From NCBI RefSeq assembly GCF_023715605.1, contig NZ_JAMBOL010000010.1, positions 83,747 to 147,746 on the forward strand: a stretch of DNA of 64,000 bases, given 5' to 3'. Below the pieces are notes generated by a model. That model had not been told where the DNA came from and did no database searches. It saw nothing but the letters and a program-made list of their open reading frames with translations. The stretch comes from Halalkalibacter oceani (GTDB taxonomy: Bacteria; Bacillota; Bacilli; Bacillales; Bacillaceae_D). Of the stretch, positions 44,542 to 52,389 are shown piece by piece; the first letter of the stretch is position 1, and each line of letters opens with the position of its first letter. Position numbers and translations under genes: made by a program.

Positions 44542-45252
44542 CTAGCCTTGATGGAGGCCGCATTCGGTTTTATTAAAATTGGACCAGCGGCCGCTGCGTG
44601 AATCCTCTCCCGCCGCAACCGGCTTTGTACAGTACTCACAGCCGATACTCGGATAGTTCCGATCATGAAGCTCGTTGTAAGGCAGCTGATGAAGCTTGAT
44701 GTACATCCAGATTTCTTCTTCCGTCCAATGAATTAGCGGGCATATTTTAATCGATTGAAAGCGCTCGTCGCGATTGACAAACTGGGTGTGAGCCCGGGAA
44801 GGCGACTGTTCACGACGCAGTCCGGAAATCCAGGCGCGATACTGGCTCAGCTCGTTTTCCAGCGGAACCAGCTTGCGGATTTTGCAGCATGCGTCGGGAT
44901 CGCGCTCCCATAAGCGTTCTCCATAGGATGCTGCCTGTTCTTCCGGGCTGATTGCCGGCCGGACAAGCTTGATTTGGAGCAGAGGATACTTTTTCTTGAC
45001 CCGTTCAATCAGATCATAGGTTTCCGCAAAATGAAAGTCGGTATCTAAAAAGACGATCGCCGCATCCTGCTTCACCTTGCTAATTAGATCAATCAGTACC
45101 ATTCCTTCTGCTCCGAAGCTACAGGCATAGACCAGCTCATCGCCAAACGTCTGGTAAGCCCATTTCAGCACCTCAATCGAATCCTTCTTTTTCAATTGTT
45201 CATTAACTCGCACATAATCGTCTTCTGTTAACTGCTGATAGGATAATGTCAT
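44542..45252 (-). CDS. cysH: phosphoadenylylsulfate/adenylylsulfate reductase CysH
   Basis: Reduces PAPS or APS to sulfite with thioredoxin. 236 residues from ATG 45252 behind AAAGGAGG. The PP-loop family motif YACSFGAEGMVLIDL is near residue 45, and FLDTDFHFAETYDLIERV and ISGLRREQSPSR follow. Cys pairs DACCKIRK and GCEYCTKPV, the four cysteines of the APS-reducing type with a 4Fe-4S cluster, plus the C-terminal ECGLHQG catalytic cysteine are all present. Presence of these cysteines suggests APS reduction. CysC next door would still supply PAPS. Confidence 0.94.
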   Translation of the reverse strand: MTLSYQQLTEDDYVRVNEQLKKKDSIEVLKWAYQTFGDELVYACSFGAEGMVLIDLISKVKQDAAIVFLDTDFHFAETYDLIERVKKKYPLLQIKLVRPAISPEEQAASYGERLWERDPDACCKIRKLVPLENELSQYRAWISGLRREQSPSRAHTQFVNRDERFQSIKICPLIHWTEEEIWMYIKLHQLPYNELHDRNYPSIGCEYCTKPVAAGEDSRSGRWSNFNKTECGLHQG

Positions 45253-45288
45253 CCAATCCCTCCTTTGATCCATGATCGCAAACGATGC

Positions 45289-45334
45289 AAAAAAGGCGAT
45301 CAAAGAACAAACTTGCCTTGTTCCTTGATCGCCT
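45289..45334 (-). terminator. terminator/possible attenuator between yezD and cysH
   Basis: On the minus strand a 17-bp stem with one G-U pair (AGGCGATCAAGGAACAA with its partner, loop about GGCAAGT) is followed by six T residues (45289-45294). The cysH start is only 36 bases further, without room for a normal promoter, so transcription of cysH must pass this terminator. Confidence 0.75.
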
Positions 45335-45358
45335 CTAGTTGACTAGTCAGCTTCATGG

Positions 45359-45502
45359 TTATTTCAACCGTACTTTTTCATTTTTTTCCATCTGAATAAT
45401 TTTCCCGTCCTGAATAATCAGGGTAACAGAACCAAACTTTAATCCGCTTAACAGTTCCCTCAATCTTTCTGTTACTTTTTCAAATTCTTGATCATTCGGC
45501 AT
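45359..45502 (-). CDS. yezD: YezD-like small protein (DUF2292)
   Basis: A 47-residue reading frame too short for usual gene calling: MPNDQEFEKVTERLRELLSG, then LKFGSVTLIIQDGKIIQMEKNEKVRLK. It fits the DUF2292/YezD family, in which a short helix is followed by two strands around GSVTLIIQDG and Q-x-E-x-x-E. Such genes are frequent near sulfur assimilation genes; the role is unknown. RBS GAGGAGG precedes the ATG, and a sigma-A promoter lies upstream. A terminator separates it from cysH. Confidence 0.8.
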   Translation of the reverse strand: MPNDQEFEKVTERLRELLSGLKFGSVTLIIQDGKIIQMEKNEKVRLK

Positions 45503-45582
45503 CTTGGACCTCCTCAAATTTTCAGTAGTTGGAAGAGGAAGTTAATCCCTTGTAATTTTATAAGAATTATTAGTTTAATAGT

Positions 45583-45611
45583 ATTCTATCCATCATTCCC
45601 CAAATTGTCAA
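45583..45611 (-). promoter_or_regulatory. promoter of the yezD-sulfate operon
   Basis: TTGACA (45606-45611) and TAGAAT (45583-45588) with a 17-base spacer, on the minus strand. An AT-rich dyad-like stretch (about 45550-45580) directly follows the -10 and would suit a CymR-type repressor, but I cannot verify a CymR site. Confidence 0.7.
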
Positions 45612-45670
45612 TCACTGATTTAGAAAAAAATCAAATTAGGCCTTATTTACATCTTCCAGTAAACCGGGAC

Positions 45671-45705
45671 AAAAAAAAGAAGAGCACCCTCGGGCTACCC
45701 TTCTT
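45671..45705 (-). terminator. terminator at the end of the DUF4097 gene
   Basis: AAGAAG...CTTCTT with an imperfect inner stem begins inside the last codons of the DUF4097 gene and is followed by eight T residues on the minus strand. Confidence 0.6.
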
Positions 45706-46477
45706 GTTCTGGTTCAGTGATCGTCCCACCAATATTGTCCAATGTCAGCGTTCCATCACGGTTTTCCAAAATCGTCACATCGCCGCTCACTGAATCAATC
45801 GTCACATTTCCTGAGCCGCTGCGAACGGAGACAGATCCTTCTTGATTTGAAATATCCACATGGCCCGATCCGGCAATCAATTTCACATTGCCAACCGAAT
45901 CGGCGATTGTTATCGTGCCGGCATTGGCGTTAATTGACAAGTCTCCAGCCATCTCAACGACATCAATCGTGCCGGCCCCATCGCTTATCGTTACATTCCC
46001 CTGCAGACGCTCGAGCTTCATCGAACCGCGCCCGTGCTGGATCTCCACATTACCCGCTAGATCGGTTATACTCAATTCGCCTTCATTTTGCTTGTACTCG
46101 ATCATCAGCTCCTGCGGCACCTCGATCGTCAAATGCTGGCCCCCTTGCGCCGTTGCATTCTCCTGATGGACCGCCGTCGTTAAGTAACCTGTTGCTCCCT
46201 CGCTCGTCAGTTCAAGCGAGAGATTGCGCTCGGCAAATTGCTCTGCTTCCTCCATCTCTTCACTCGTCACCGCGACTTGAGAGGTTACCGTAATTTCAGT
46301 CGTTCCAGCCACGCCGATAATCGACACATCTCCTTGATCCTGATCAATCACGAATGAGTCCAGTTCGCCGGCATCCAAAGTGTAGACCTGTTCCTCCTCA
46401 TATGTCACTAAATTGCAGCCCGTCAAGCCGGCAACAATCCCGAGTCCGATCACTGCTTTTAGTAATAATTGTTTCAT
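45695..46477 (-). CDS. DUF4097-type beta-repeat lipoprotein
   Basis: A 260-residue lipoprotein: signal peptide with lipobox LTGC, giving a lipidated Cys about 20 residues from ATG 46477. The rest is a repetitive beta-helix of about 19-residue turns such as GNVTISDGAGTIDVVEMAGD and GNVKLIAGSGHVDISNQEG. This is the DUF4097 fold found in envelope-stress-linked proteins. Function unknown; it may sit at the outer face of the membrane. The terminator stem starts within its last codons. Confidence 0.82.
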   Translation of the reverse strand: MKQLLLKAVIGLGIVAGLTGCNLVTYEEEQVYTLDAGELDSFVIDQDQGDVSIIGVAGTTEITVTSQVAVTSEEMEEAEQFAERNLSLELTSEGATGYLTTAVHQENATAQGGQHLTIEVPQELMIEYKQNEGELSITDLAGNVEIQHGRGSMKLERLQGNVTISDGAGTIDVVEMAGDLSINANAGTITIADSVGNVKLIAGSGHVDISNQEGSVSVRSGSGNVTIDSVSGDVTILENRDGTLTLDNIGGTITEPEQEG

Positions 46478-46577
46478 CGTTCTTCTCTCCCGTCTTATCA
46501 TACCATTCCTTAAGTGTACCTAATTGAACGAAAGAAACCAACTCCTAACTCCGACGTTCACCTATTGTTCAAATAGA

Positions 46578-46616
46578 AGCTGCTGAAAAAGTACGATTTA
46601 CACTTTTTCAGCAGCT
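46578..46616. terminator. bidirectional terminator hairpin
   Basis: AGCTGCTGAAAAAGT (46578-46592) pairs with ACTTTTTCAGCAGCT (46602-46616), followed by TTTTT on the plus strand. It separates the DUF4097 gene from the next minus-strand gene. Confidence 0.6.
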
Positions 46617-46627
46617 TTTTCTTCAAC

Positions 46628-46903
46628 TTACGAAAAAGGTCGTTTTCCAGTGGCCTCCTTCATTCCACCCGTTCTAAAAGGCAAAATCAGAGCAGGCTGC
46701 TTTGTTTCATTAATATACTCGACCTTATACCCTTCTTTTTCGCGTTTTTTAAAGGTTCTTTCCGAAATCGGTCGCGGTGTTGACCAATTCAACGATTCAG
46801 GCTGCTCCCATGAAGCATGGGAAATCAGTTCCGTCTTATAATAATAGCGGTTACCGGATATGTACGTTCGACAAATGTATTTTACCGTTTGCTTGGAATG
46901 CAT
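46628..46903 (-). CDS. small protein of unknown function
   Basis: A 91-residue basic protein I do not recognise. It begins MHSKQTVKYICRTYISGNRYYYKTELISH, with a tyrosine-rich strand pattern, and contains RTFKKREKEGYKVEYINE. There is no signal or membrane helix. ATG 46903 is behind GAGGAGGTG, far better than the longer frame that starts at 47074 and crosses a terminator. It seems monocistronic, with terminators on both sides. Confidence 0.7.
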   Translation of the reverse strand: MHSKQTVKYICRTYISGNRYYYKTELISHASWEQPESLNWSTPRPISERTFKKREKEGYKVEYINETKQPALILPFRTGGMKEATGKRPFS

Positions 46904-46969
46904 CGTGCACCTCCTCGTTAGTAGGTATCTCCATCTTATCGACGGATTACACTCACACCGTTTAAAATA

Positions 46970-47003
46970 AAAAAAGACTTGCCCAAAAGGTCGGGACAAG
47001 TCT
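46970..47003 (-). terminator. terminator upstream of the 91-residue gene
   Basis: AGACTTGTCCC / GGGCAAGTCT with loop GACCTTTT is followed by T residues on the minus strand. It would end the transcript of the 61-residue membrane protein. A weaker stem lies at 47061-47080. Confidence 0.65.
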
Positions 47004-47100
47004 ATATAATCGTTGTCATTCAAAAAAATCAATAGATGTGTTTTGCCCCATATAAAAGCAGTTCCTTTGCACAAGGGAACCGACTTTTTACAGCGCTATT

Positions 47101-47286
47101 TCATGTAAAAAATATGTAATAAATCACGCCTCCGATGGCGAACAAGGGAATCACAAAAAGCAGGCTCCGCTTAAATGATGTTACATAGGAACGAAGTCCT
47201 TTCCCGCTGTCCCGGGACGTGGCGACCTCCATTGCGAGCCAGATGATGGTCAAAAGGGCAATCCCGATCCCGATGAACCAAGTCAT
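47101..47286 (-). CDS. small two-helix membrane protein
   Basis: A 61-residue protein with two hydrophobic helices (residues 3-20 and 43-60) linked by a charged loop SRDSGKGLRSYVTSFKRS. I do not recognise the family. GGAGG precedes the ATG. Terminators on the downstream side indicate that it is transcribed alone. Confidence 0.65.
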   Translation of the reverse strand: MTWFIGIGIALLTIIWLAMEVATSRDSGKGLRSYVTSFKRSLLFVIPLFAIGGVIYYIFFT

Positions 47287-47370
47287 GTTCCACCTCCTGA
47301 AAATTTTTCCTTATTATCCCAACTATTCACTTCCATCATACACGGTACGCAAGCGCGATTCAATCACTGT

Positions 47371-48003
47371 TTATTTGATGTCCAGTCCAAGCATCGCCGC
47401 AAACGTAAGGGCCTGTCTTTCGGAAACAATACACCCTCTCAACTCATCCGGTGAAACAGTCAAGGATTGAAAGTCAGAGCTGCTAATATCGATTCCTTTT
47501 AAGGCAGTCCGGTCAAAACTGACGCCATCCAAGTCGCATCGCTCATAAAGCGTCTTTTTCATCGCGCAATGATAAAAATCGGCGTTGGATAGATTGGAGT
47601 CTTTAAAGTGGAGCTTTTCCATTTTCGACTCGCCAAAGTTACACATCGACAGCAAGCAATGATCAAACAAAACATTCCCGAATCGGCTTTCTGCAAGCTG
47701 AACCCCTAACAGCTTGCAGTTGCTGAAGGTTACACGATGAATGCTCGCATTGCTTAAGTTCGCATTTGAGAGGTCACAATTTTCGAAATGAACGTCGGTT
47801 ATGTCGATATGACGAAACTGCGTATGCTGAAAAGTAGAGTTTTTGATCACCATTCCATACAATTGAACCCGGTCGATGGTTTCATGATCAAAAAATGACT
47901 TTTCCACTTCCACTCCATGCAGATAAGGATCTTCCTCGCTATAAATATCTTGAAACTTTCCTAAAGGCAGCTCACGGGGCAATTTTGGTTTATCAATCTT
48001 CAT
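47371..48003 (-). CDS. pentapeptide-repeat protein
   Basis: A 210-residue protein with a central set of pentapeptide repeats of the A(D/N)LXX type, such as FENCDLSNANLSNASIHRVTF and FKDSNLSNADFYHCAMKK, which would form a right-handed quadrilateral beta-helix. No signal peptide. ATG 48003 follows TAGGTGA, and GTG 48012 is part of this ribosome site. Some family members protect DNA gyrase; nothing here proves that. Monocistronic; an extended -10 (TGATATAAT) lies upstream. Confidence 0.82.
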   Translation of the reverse strand: MKIDKPKLPRELPLGKFQDIYSEEDPYLHGVEVEKSFFDHETIDRVQLYGMVIKNSTFQHTQFRHIDITDVHFENCDLSNANLSNASIHRVTFSNCKLLGVQLAESRFGNVLFDHCLLSMCNFGESKMEKLHFKDSNLSNADFYHCAMKKTLYERCDLDGVSFDRTALKGIDISSSDFQSLTVSPDELRGCIVSERQALTFAAMLGLDIK

Positions 48004-48258
48004 ACAGGTCACCTACTCTTTTTGATGATAACAGGAGAGATCACTCTCTACTGGAAAACATTACTTGATTGATTATATCACCAGGTGTCAAGAGCTCTTT
48101 CAGTTGTTTAACTTAGTTTCCACTCATCTATTTTTCTGTAATCATATAAATCTGCTGTAACCCTGCCCGAAAATAGCATTTTTCTCATCTGTTAAACTAA
48201 GACAATTGTTATTGAAGTGAATTTCTTACTCTCGTCAAATTTCTATCCAAGCATAGCA

Positions 48259-48801
48259 TTACCGCATCTTCAGGCGATTCCGTGCCCGAATGAGGAAGAA
48301 AAGCAGTACTGGAAGCAGTCCAGCCATCGTCGAAGCACTCCATATCACATCTGCCCATCCGGTCACTGCCTCACCAAGCAAACGGTAATAGACATAGGAA
48401 GAATAGGGGAGAACGAGGACAACCGAAGATATCAAACCAGGTGTATAGCGCCTTACATAAATCGCTTGCCCGATATGGGTAAAGACATGAGCAAAGAACA
48501 AAGCGAGAAACATTAAAAACGGAAAATAAAAGGAATACAAAGCAGCAAGCAAACTCGCTATCACAATCGCCAAAAACAGCCAGAACACATTACGCGCAAA
48601 TTGAAGTGTTGTCAGCTGAAAGCTGCTTGATAAATGCCTGCGAAAAAATGGGCGAAGCTTCTTCATCACAGCGTCCTTGTTTTGCTTCGTCCAGTTCTCA
48701 ACAGTAAGAATTTCTTCAAAGTCATGAAACATAAAGACAATCGGAAATAACCATATCAGCGTTAACATAGGCATGTAGCTTTGTAACCAGTCGACGAACA
48801 T
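48259..48801 (-). CDS. HXXEE-domain membrane protein
   Basis: A 180-residue membrane protein with about five helices. The family motif HDFEE is in the first (residues 26-30, WLFPIVFMFHDFEEIL), and histidines recur in FFAHVFTHIGQAI. The HXXEE family is unexplained biochemically, although the residues suggest metal binding. ATG 48801 is better spaced from AAGGGAG than 48807. The gap 48004-48258 before it holds no gene. Confidence 0.78.
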   Translation of the reverse strand: MFVDWLQSYMPMLTLIWLFPIVFMFHDFEEILTVENWTKQNKDAVMKKLRPFFRRHLSSSFQLTTLQFARNVFWLFLAIVIASLLAALYSFYFPFLMFLALFFAHVFTHIGQAIYVRRYTPGLISSVVLVLPYSSYVYYRLLGEAVTGWADVIWSASTMAGLLPVLLFFLIRARNRLKMR

Positions 48802-48958
48802 CCTCATCTCCCTTTCTAGCCTGGATGATTGAATTTCACTTTTCTTCCCTGTTCTCTGTATAAGATTTCCTTTTATAGTATAATCCTATCTTCTTTTCCC
48901 CTTCCTGCCTATTGTTTTTTACTTTTCGATTTGCTCTGTGAGTGTGCTCTTCTCCACG

Positions 48959-48995
48959 AAAAAAGCCGCACCCTAATAATCGGGTACAGCTTTTA
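48959..48995 (-). terminator. terminator of yaaR
   Basis: On the minus strand AAAAGCTGTACCC pairs with GGGTGCGGCTTTT (one G-U and one mismatch allowed) and is followed by T residues. Confidence 0.7.
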
Positions 48996-49023
48996 TTGTG
49001 CTTGGTCAACAAGCGATGATCTG

Positions 49024-49461
49024 CTAGGCATAAATATTAACAAGCAAGCCTTTGATTTCGCCGACCATATTCAAAATATCAAGTCCTTTTTTCTGCTTTT
49101 CAAGGACAGCGTCCGTCAAATCGAGAAGCTTCCGGTCAACTTCCTGCACAATTTTATAAATCTTCGTCCGTCCCCGTCTGTTAAAGCCCCGCCGTTCTTC
49201 AAGACTCAGCCCTAACGAAACAGCGTCTTCCATAAAGTCTTTCACCAGCTGTTTATATTTGCGCAGTTCACCGACCGTTCTTGATTCTGCCAGCACCCTT
49301 CCTTGATCATCGATTTTTTCCATCAGCTTTGAGAGGCGTTCATACGCTTTCTCATCGCGCTGCTTTCCGATCACTTCACTGAAGGACACCTTTGCTTCGG
49401 GTCCGGTATTTTTTGTTCCTGTCCGTTGTATGCCGGTTTTGCCAACTCGTTGTACGTCCAT
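49024..49461 (-). CDS. yaaR: YaaR family protein (DUF327)
   Basis: A 145-residue helical protein with VSFSEVIGKQRDEKAYERLSKLMEKIDDQGRVLAESRTVGELRKYKQLVKDFMEDAV, typical of YaaR (DUF327), whose function is unknown. A C-terminal helix with LTDAVLEKQKKGLDILNMVGEIKGLLVNIYA is conserved. In B. subtilis the gene lies near the origin; here it lies beside flagellar genes. It has its own terminator, and an extended -10 lies near 49510. Confidence 0.85.
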   Translation of the reverse strand: MDVQRVGKTGIQRTGTKNTGPEAKVSFSEVIGKQRDEKAYERLSKLMEKIDDQGRVLAESRTVGELRKYKQLVKDFMEDAVSLGLSLEERRGFNRRGRTKIYKIVQEVDRKLLDLTDAVLEKQKKGLDILNMVGEIKGLLVNIYA

Positions 49462-49587
49462 ATTACGCGCACCTCTTTACTCGATAATCTCGTCTTTTCA
49501 GTGTATCATACCAAACGCCCTTTTTCTTATGGAACTTGGTTCTTTTAAAAAACTTGCAGGAGCCGGGTCGTCGCTCTTCCCTTTGAA

Positions 49588-49626
49588 AAAGGAGCTGTCC
49601 CAAAATCGAAGTGGAACAGCTCCTTT
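49588..49626 (-). terminator. terminator of the flagellin gene
   Basis: GGAGCTGTTCCA pairs with TGGGACAGCTCC around a CTTCGATTT loop and is followed by TTTTTC on the minus strand. Confidence 0.8.
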
Positions 49627-49661
49627 CATATAAAATTCCTTTTTCAAAACCGCTGTTTAGC

Positions 49662-51551
49662 TTATTGCAGCAGCTGAAGAACGCCTTGAGGCAACTGGTT
49701 CGCCTGAGCGAGCATCGCCGTCGCCGACTGGTTTAAAATATTGTTACGCGTAAACTCCGTCATCTCAAGCGCCATATCCGCATCGCGAATCCGTGACTCA
49801 GACGCCGTTAAGTTCTCATGCGTTACTTGCAAGTTGTTGATTGTATGCTCCATCCGGTTTTGCGTCGCACCGAGCTTGGCGCGGATAGAGGATACTTGCT
49901 GAATCGCCTGATCAAGCGCAAAAATCGCATTATTGGCATTATCCTGTGTCGTCACACTGATTTCATCAATGCCAAGACGAACCGTATTCAACTCATCAAC
50001 ATCAATCATCACATTTTGATTCGTATTCGGCCCGATTTGGAAAGCAAGGGCGTTGTTGATGATGGAGAATTCCGTATTCGCATCCTCGATATTACTGTTA
50101 AACTTAAATTCAACGCCTCCGTGCTCCATTACGCCATTAACCGTACGAATCGTTTTCGAGAAAGCAATCGGATTGTAGTCGGTCGTGTTGATTTTGTGTG
50201 GAGTAGACCCACCTGCATCTGTAACAACAAGCATATCACGGGTGGCTTCATCGCCATTTTCCGCAGGTGACCATGCTTTAACTCCGGAATATTTCTCTGA
50301 AAGAGCGTCGCGAATCTCCTTCAATGTAGTCGGTCCATCAAATGTAATTGGTTCACTATCAATATCAATAGTAGCCGGATTAGTTGTACCACTATAAGTT
50401 GCACTTGGCTCAATTTCAAGTACTCTTGTCTCGCCATTATCATTTATTATTGAAAAATAATAATTATTGTCAGTTTGATTCACCTCATAATCCTCACCAT
50501 TTTGATACACTACAGACTGGGACTTGATCACTACAGCTGACGAATCGCCGTTTGCTCCATTAACTTCAGTCATAACCTCACCCGCAGTAACCCCTGTACC
50601 AACCTTCACCTCAGAACCAGTGACTACCCCATCCGCGTCTTCTTCCACCTCAACCCCATCCACAACAGCTGAATCAAAGTTGCGGTCGCGTGATAAAGTA
50701 AAGGAGGCTTCAGCTTCGATCGACACCTTTACTGTTCCTGAGCCAGTAATCGCTCCGGCATTAATACGCAATCCACCAATTGTGATATACTCGTTACCTG
50801 CATCAATCGCTGCTTGGCCGACACTGATTGCTTCGCTTTCAATCGGAAGCCCGTCTGGTCCAATTACTTGAAGCGTTGCTCCTGTATTTGCACCGTCAGC
50901 ATTGTAGTTTCGCACATTAATTGTATATTCTCCGAGAGCCTGTCCCTCAATGGATGGATCAGCAAACTCAACATCACCCTGTTTTAAGCCTGCAGCGGGC
51001 TGAGTAATCGTGTAAACAAGCTCGGAATTTTCGATATTAACTTCATAACGTCCTGATTTTAAGCTTGGATCGATAATAGCCGGCAATCCCTGGACATTGG
51101 CATTATTGTAATCAACCACACTCAACACCGCACTTGATCCGTTTAACAGCTTGCGTGTGTTGAATTCTGTTTTTTCGGCGACGCTGTCAATTTCGGTTAA
51201 CAGCTGGCGGATTTCCTTTTGGATTTCAGCGCGGTCTTGGTCGGTGTTTGTGTCATTGGCACCTTGGACCGCGAGTTCTCGCATCCGCTGCAGCATGGCG
51301 TGGACTTCCTGCATCGCTCCTTCGGCTGTTTGCAGGAGGGAAATTCCGTCCATGGCGTTACGTTCTGCCATTTTTAAGCCGCGGATTTGCGAGCGCATTT
51401 TTTCGGAAATCGCAAGACCGGCAGCGTCATCGGCGGCACGGTTGATTCGCATTCCGGAAGAAAGTTTTTCCAGGTTTTTTGAAGTTTGAAACTGATTTTT
51501 CGTTAAATTCCGGTAGGCATTCAGGGCTTGAATATTATTATTGATTTTCAT
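49662..51551 (-). CDS. hag: flagellin
   Basis: The filament subunit of the flagellum, exported by the flagellar type III system. The N-terminal D0/D1 region MKINNNIQALNAYRNL...SSGMRINRAADDAAGLAISEKMRSQIRGL and the C-terminal region RIRDADMALEMTEFTRNNILNQSATAMLAQANQLPQGVLQLL are conserved. Between them about 350 residues form a long variable outer domain, so the protein has 629 residues against about 304 in B. subtilis. The middle has more AT-rich codons than the ends. FliS is 20 bases upstream in the same unit. Confidence 0.95.
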   Translation of the reverse strand: MKINNNIQALNAYRNLTKNQFQTSKNLEKLSSGMRINRAADDAAGLAISEKMRSQIRGLKMAERNAMDGISLLQTAEGAMQEVHAMLQRMRELAVQGANDTNTDQDRAEIQKEIRQLLTEIDSVAEKTEFNTRKLLNGSSAVLSVVDYNNANVQGLPAIIDPSLKSGRYEVNIENSELVYTITQPAAGLKQGDVEFADPSIEGQALGEYTINVRNYNADGANTGATLQVIGPDGLPIESEAISVGQAAIDAGNEYITIGGLRINAGAITGSGTVKVSIEAEASFTLSRDRNFDSAVVDGVEVEEDADGVVTGSEVKVGTGVTAGEVMTEVNGANGDSSAVVIKSQSVVYQNGEDYEVNQTDNNYYFSIINDNGETRVLEIEPSATYSGTTNPATIDIDSEPITFDGPTTLKEIRDALSEKYSGVKAWSPAENGDEATRDMLVVTDAGGSTPHKINTTDYNPIAFSKTIRTVNGVMEHGGVEFKFNSNIEDANTEFSIINNALAFQIGPNTNQNVMIDVDELNTVRLGIDEISVTTQDNANNAIFALDQAIQQVSSIRAKLGATQNRMEHTINNLQVTHENLTASESRIRDADMALEMTEFTRNNILNQSATAMLAQANQLPQGVLQLLQ

Positions 51552-51571
51552 GAGAGTCGTCCTTTCTTTAT

Positions 51572-51997
51572 TTAAGTCTCATATAGCGAATTGGTTTCAT
51601 ACACATTTACCTTTTGTTTGACTGCTTTCGGTTGAGCATCGCGCTTCGATTTCATCGCTTCGTTCCATGATTTCACAAGCGGTTCAAGGATCGCGATAAT
51701 CTCACGGATCATCGTCGCATCTTTCTTGAAATTGGCTTCAACCAGGCGGTCGGCTATGTAATTATAAAGCTGCTCAAGCTGATCAGCGACAATGCCGGCT
51801 TCGTAGTTTAATCCAGCGCCAAGGCGGTGGATGATGTCGCTTGCTTTTTGCAGCTTCTCATTGGCAGCTATAAAATCCTTCTCTTCTATATTGGTAATCG
51901 AATCTTCTAAATTGATCAGACAGGCTTCGTAAAGAAGCGCCGTAATCTCCTGTGGTGATTTTTGATGAAGGGCTTCGTTGGTTATCAACGTAGTCAA
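51572..51997 (-). CDS. fliS: flagellin chaperone FliS
   Basis: A 141-residue cytoplasmic chaperone that keeps flagellin unpolymerised before export. It matches FliS by KSPQEITALLYEACLINLEDSITNIEEKDF and EKLQKASDIIHRLGAGLNYEAGIVADQLEQLYNYIADRLVEANFKKD. The TTG at 51997 is well spaced from GGAGGTGA and is preferred to the GTG at 52006, which lies in that site. It is directly upstream of its client gene, under a sigma-D-like promoter. In B. subtilis fliS lies with fliD instead. Confidence 0.87.
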   Translation of the reverse strand: MTTLITNEALHQKSPQEITALLYEACLINLEDSITNIEEKDFIAANEKLQKASDIIHRLGAGLNYEAGIVADQLEQLYNYIADRLVEANFKKDATMIREIIAILEPLVKSWNEAMKSKRDAQPKAVKQKVNVYETNSLYET

Positions 51998-52036
51998 GGC
52001 TTTCACCTCCAGCTATCTATTTGTTGATCTACTCTT

Positions 52037-52064
52037 ATTATCGGAGTTTGGCGAAAAATGTTTA
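52037..52064 (-). promoter_or_regulatory. sigma-D-like promoter of fliS-hag
   Basis: On the minus strand TAAA (52061-52064) and CCGATAAT (52037-52044) are separated by 16 bases, that is TAAA-N15-tCCGATAAT, close to the sigma-D consensus TAAA-N15-GCCGATAT. It is about 40 bases upstream of fliS. Confidence 0.8.
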
Positions 52065-52092
52065 ATAGTGTTTCAGAAAAAATCAATTTCTG

Positions 52093-52389
52093 TTAATAAC
52101 TCTTCTCCATCTCCTCAATCAACAGCAAAATCTCTGCCATCACCGAATAGAGCTGAGGGGGGATATTGTCACCTAAGTCCATATCAAGCAGGTTTTCGAC
52201 TAGCCCTGGATCCTCCTGCATGTGAATGTTATTTTGTTTGGCCAGCTCGATAATGTGATTGGCGACCTGGCCTTTGCCCTGAGCGACGACCTTCGGCGCG
52301 TCTGTTTCTTCATCATACCGAATCACCGCGGCAGTTGGGCCGTTGAGCTGTCTGCGTTGTTTTTGGTTGAAATGCCTTGAAACGATCAT
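52093..52389 (-). CDS. ylqH: FlhB C-terminal-like protein YlqH
   Basis: A 98-residue protein corresponding to the cytoplasmic domain of FlhB/EscU without the membrane part: TAAVIRYDEETDAPKVVAQGKGQVANHIIELAKQNNIHMQEDPGLVENLLDMDLGDNIPPQLYSVMAEILLLIEEM. The family's NPTH cleavage site is replaced by NGPTA. In B. subtilis ylqG and ylqH are also adjacent. A link to hook-length switching of the export apparatus is suspected for the family. Its start overlaps the ylqG stop by ATGA. Confidence 0.88.
   Translation of the reverse strand: MIVSRHFNQKQRRQLNGPTAAVIRYDEETDAPKVVAQGKGQVANHIIELAKQNNIHMQEDPGLVENLLDMDLGDNIPPQLYSVMAEILLLIEEMEKSY

Noticed and set aside
45503..45694. SAM riboswitch (S-box) before the sulfate operon
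   Set aside because: The upstream region has a promoter directly before yezD and no S-box-like conserved helices. The only leader structure is the terminator after yezD.
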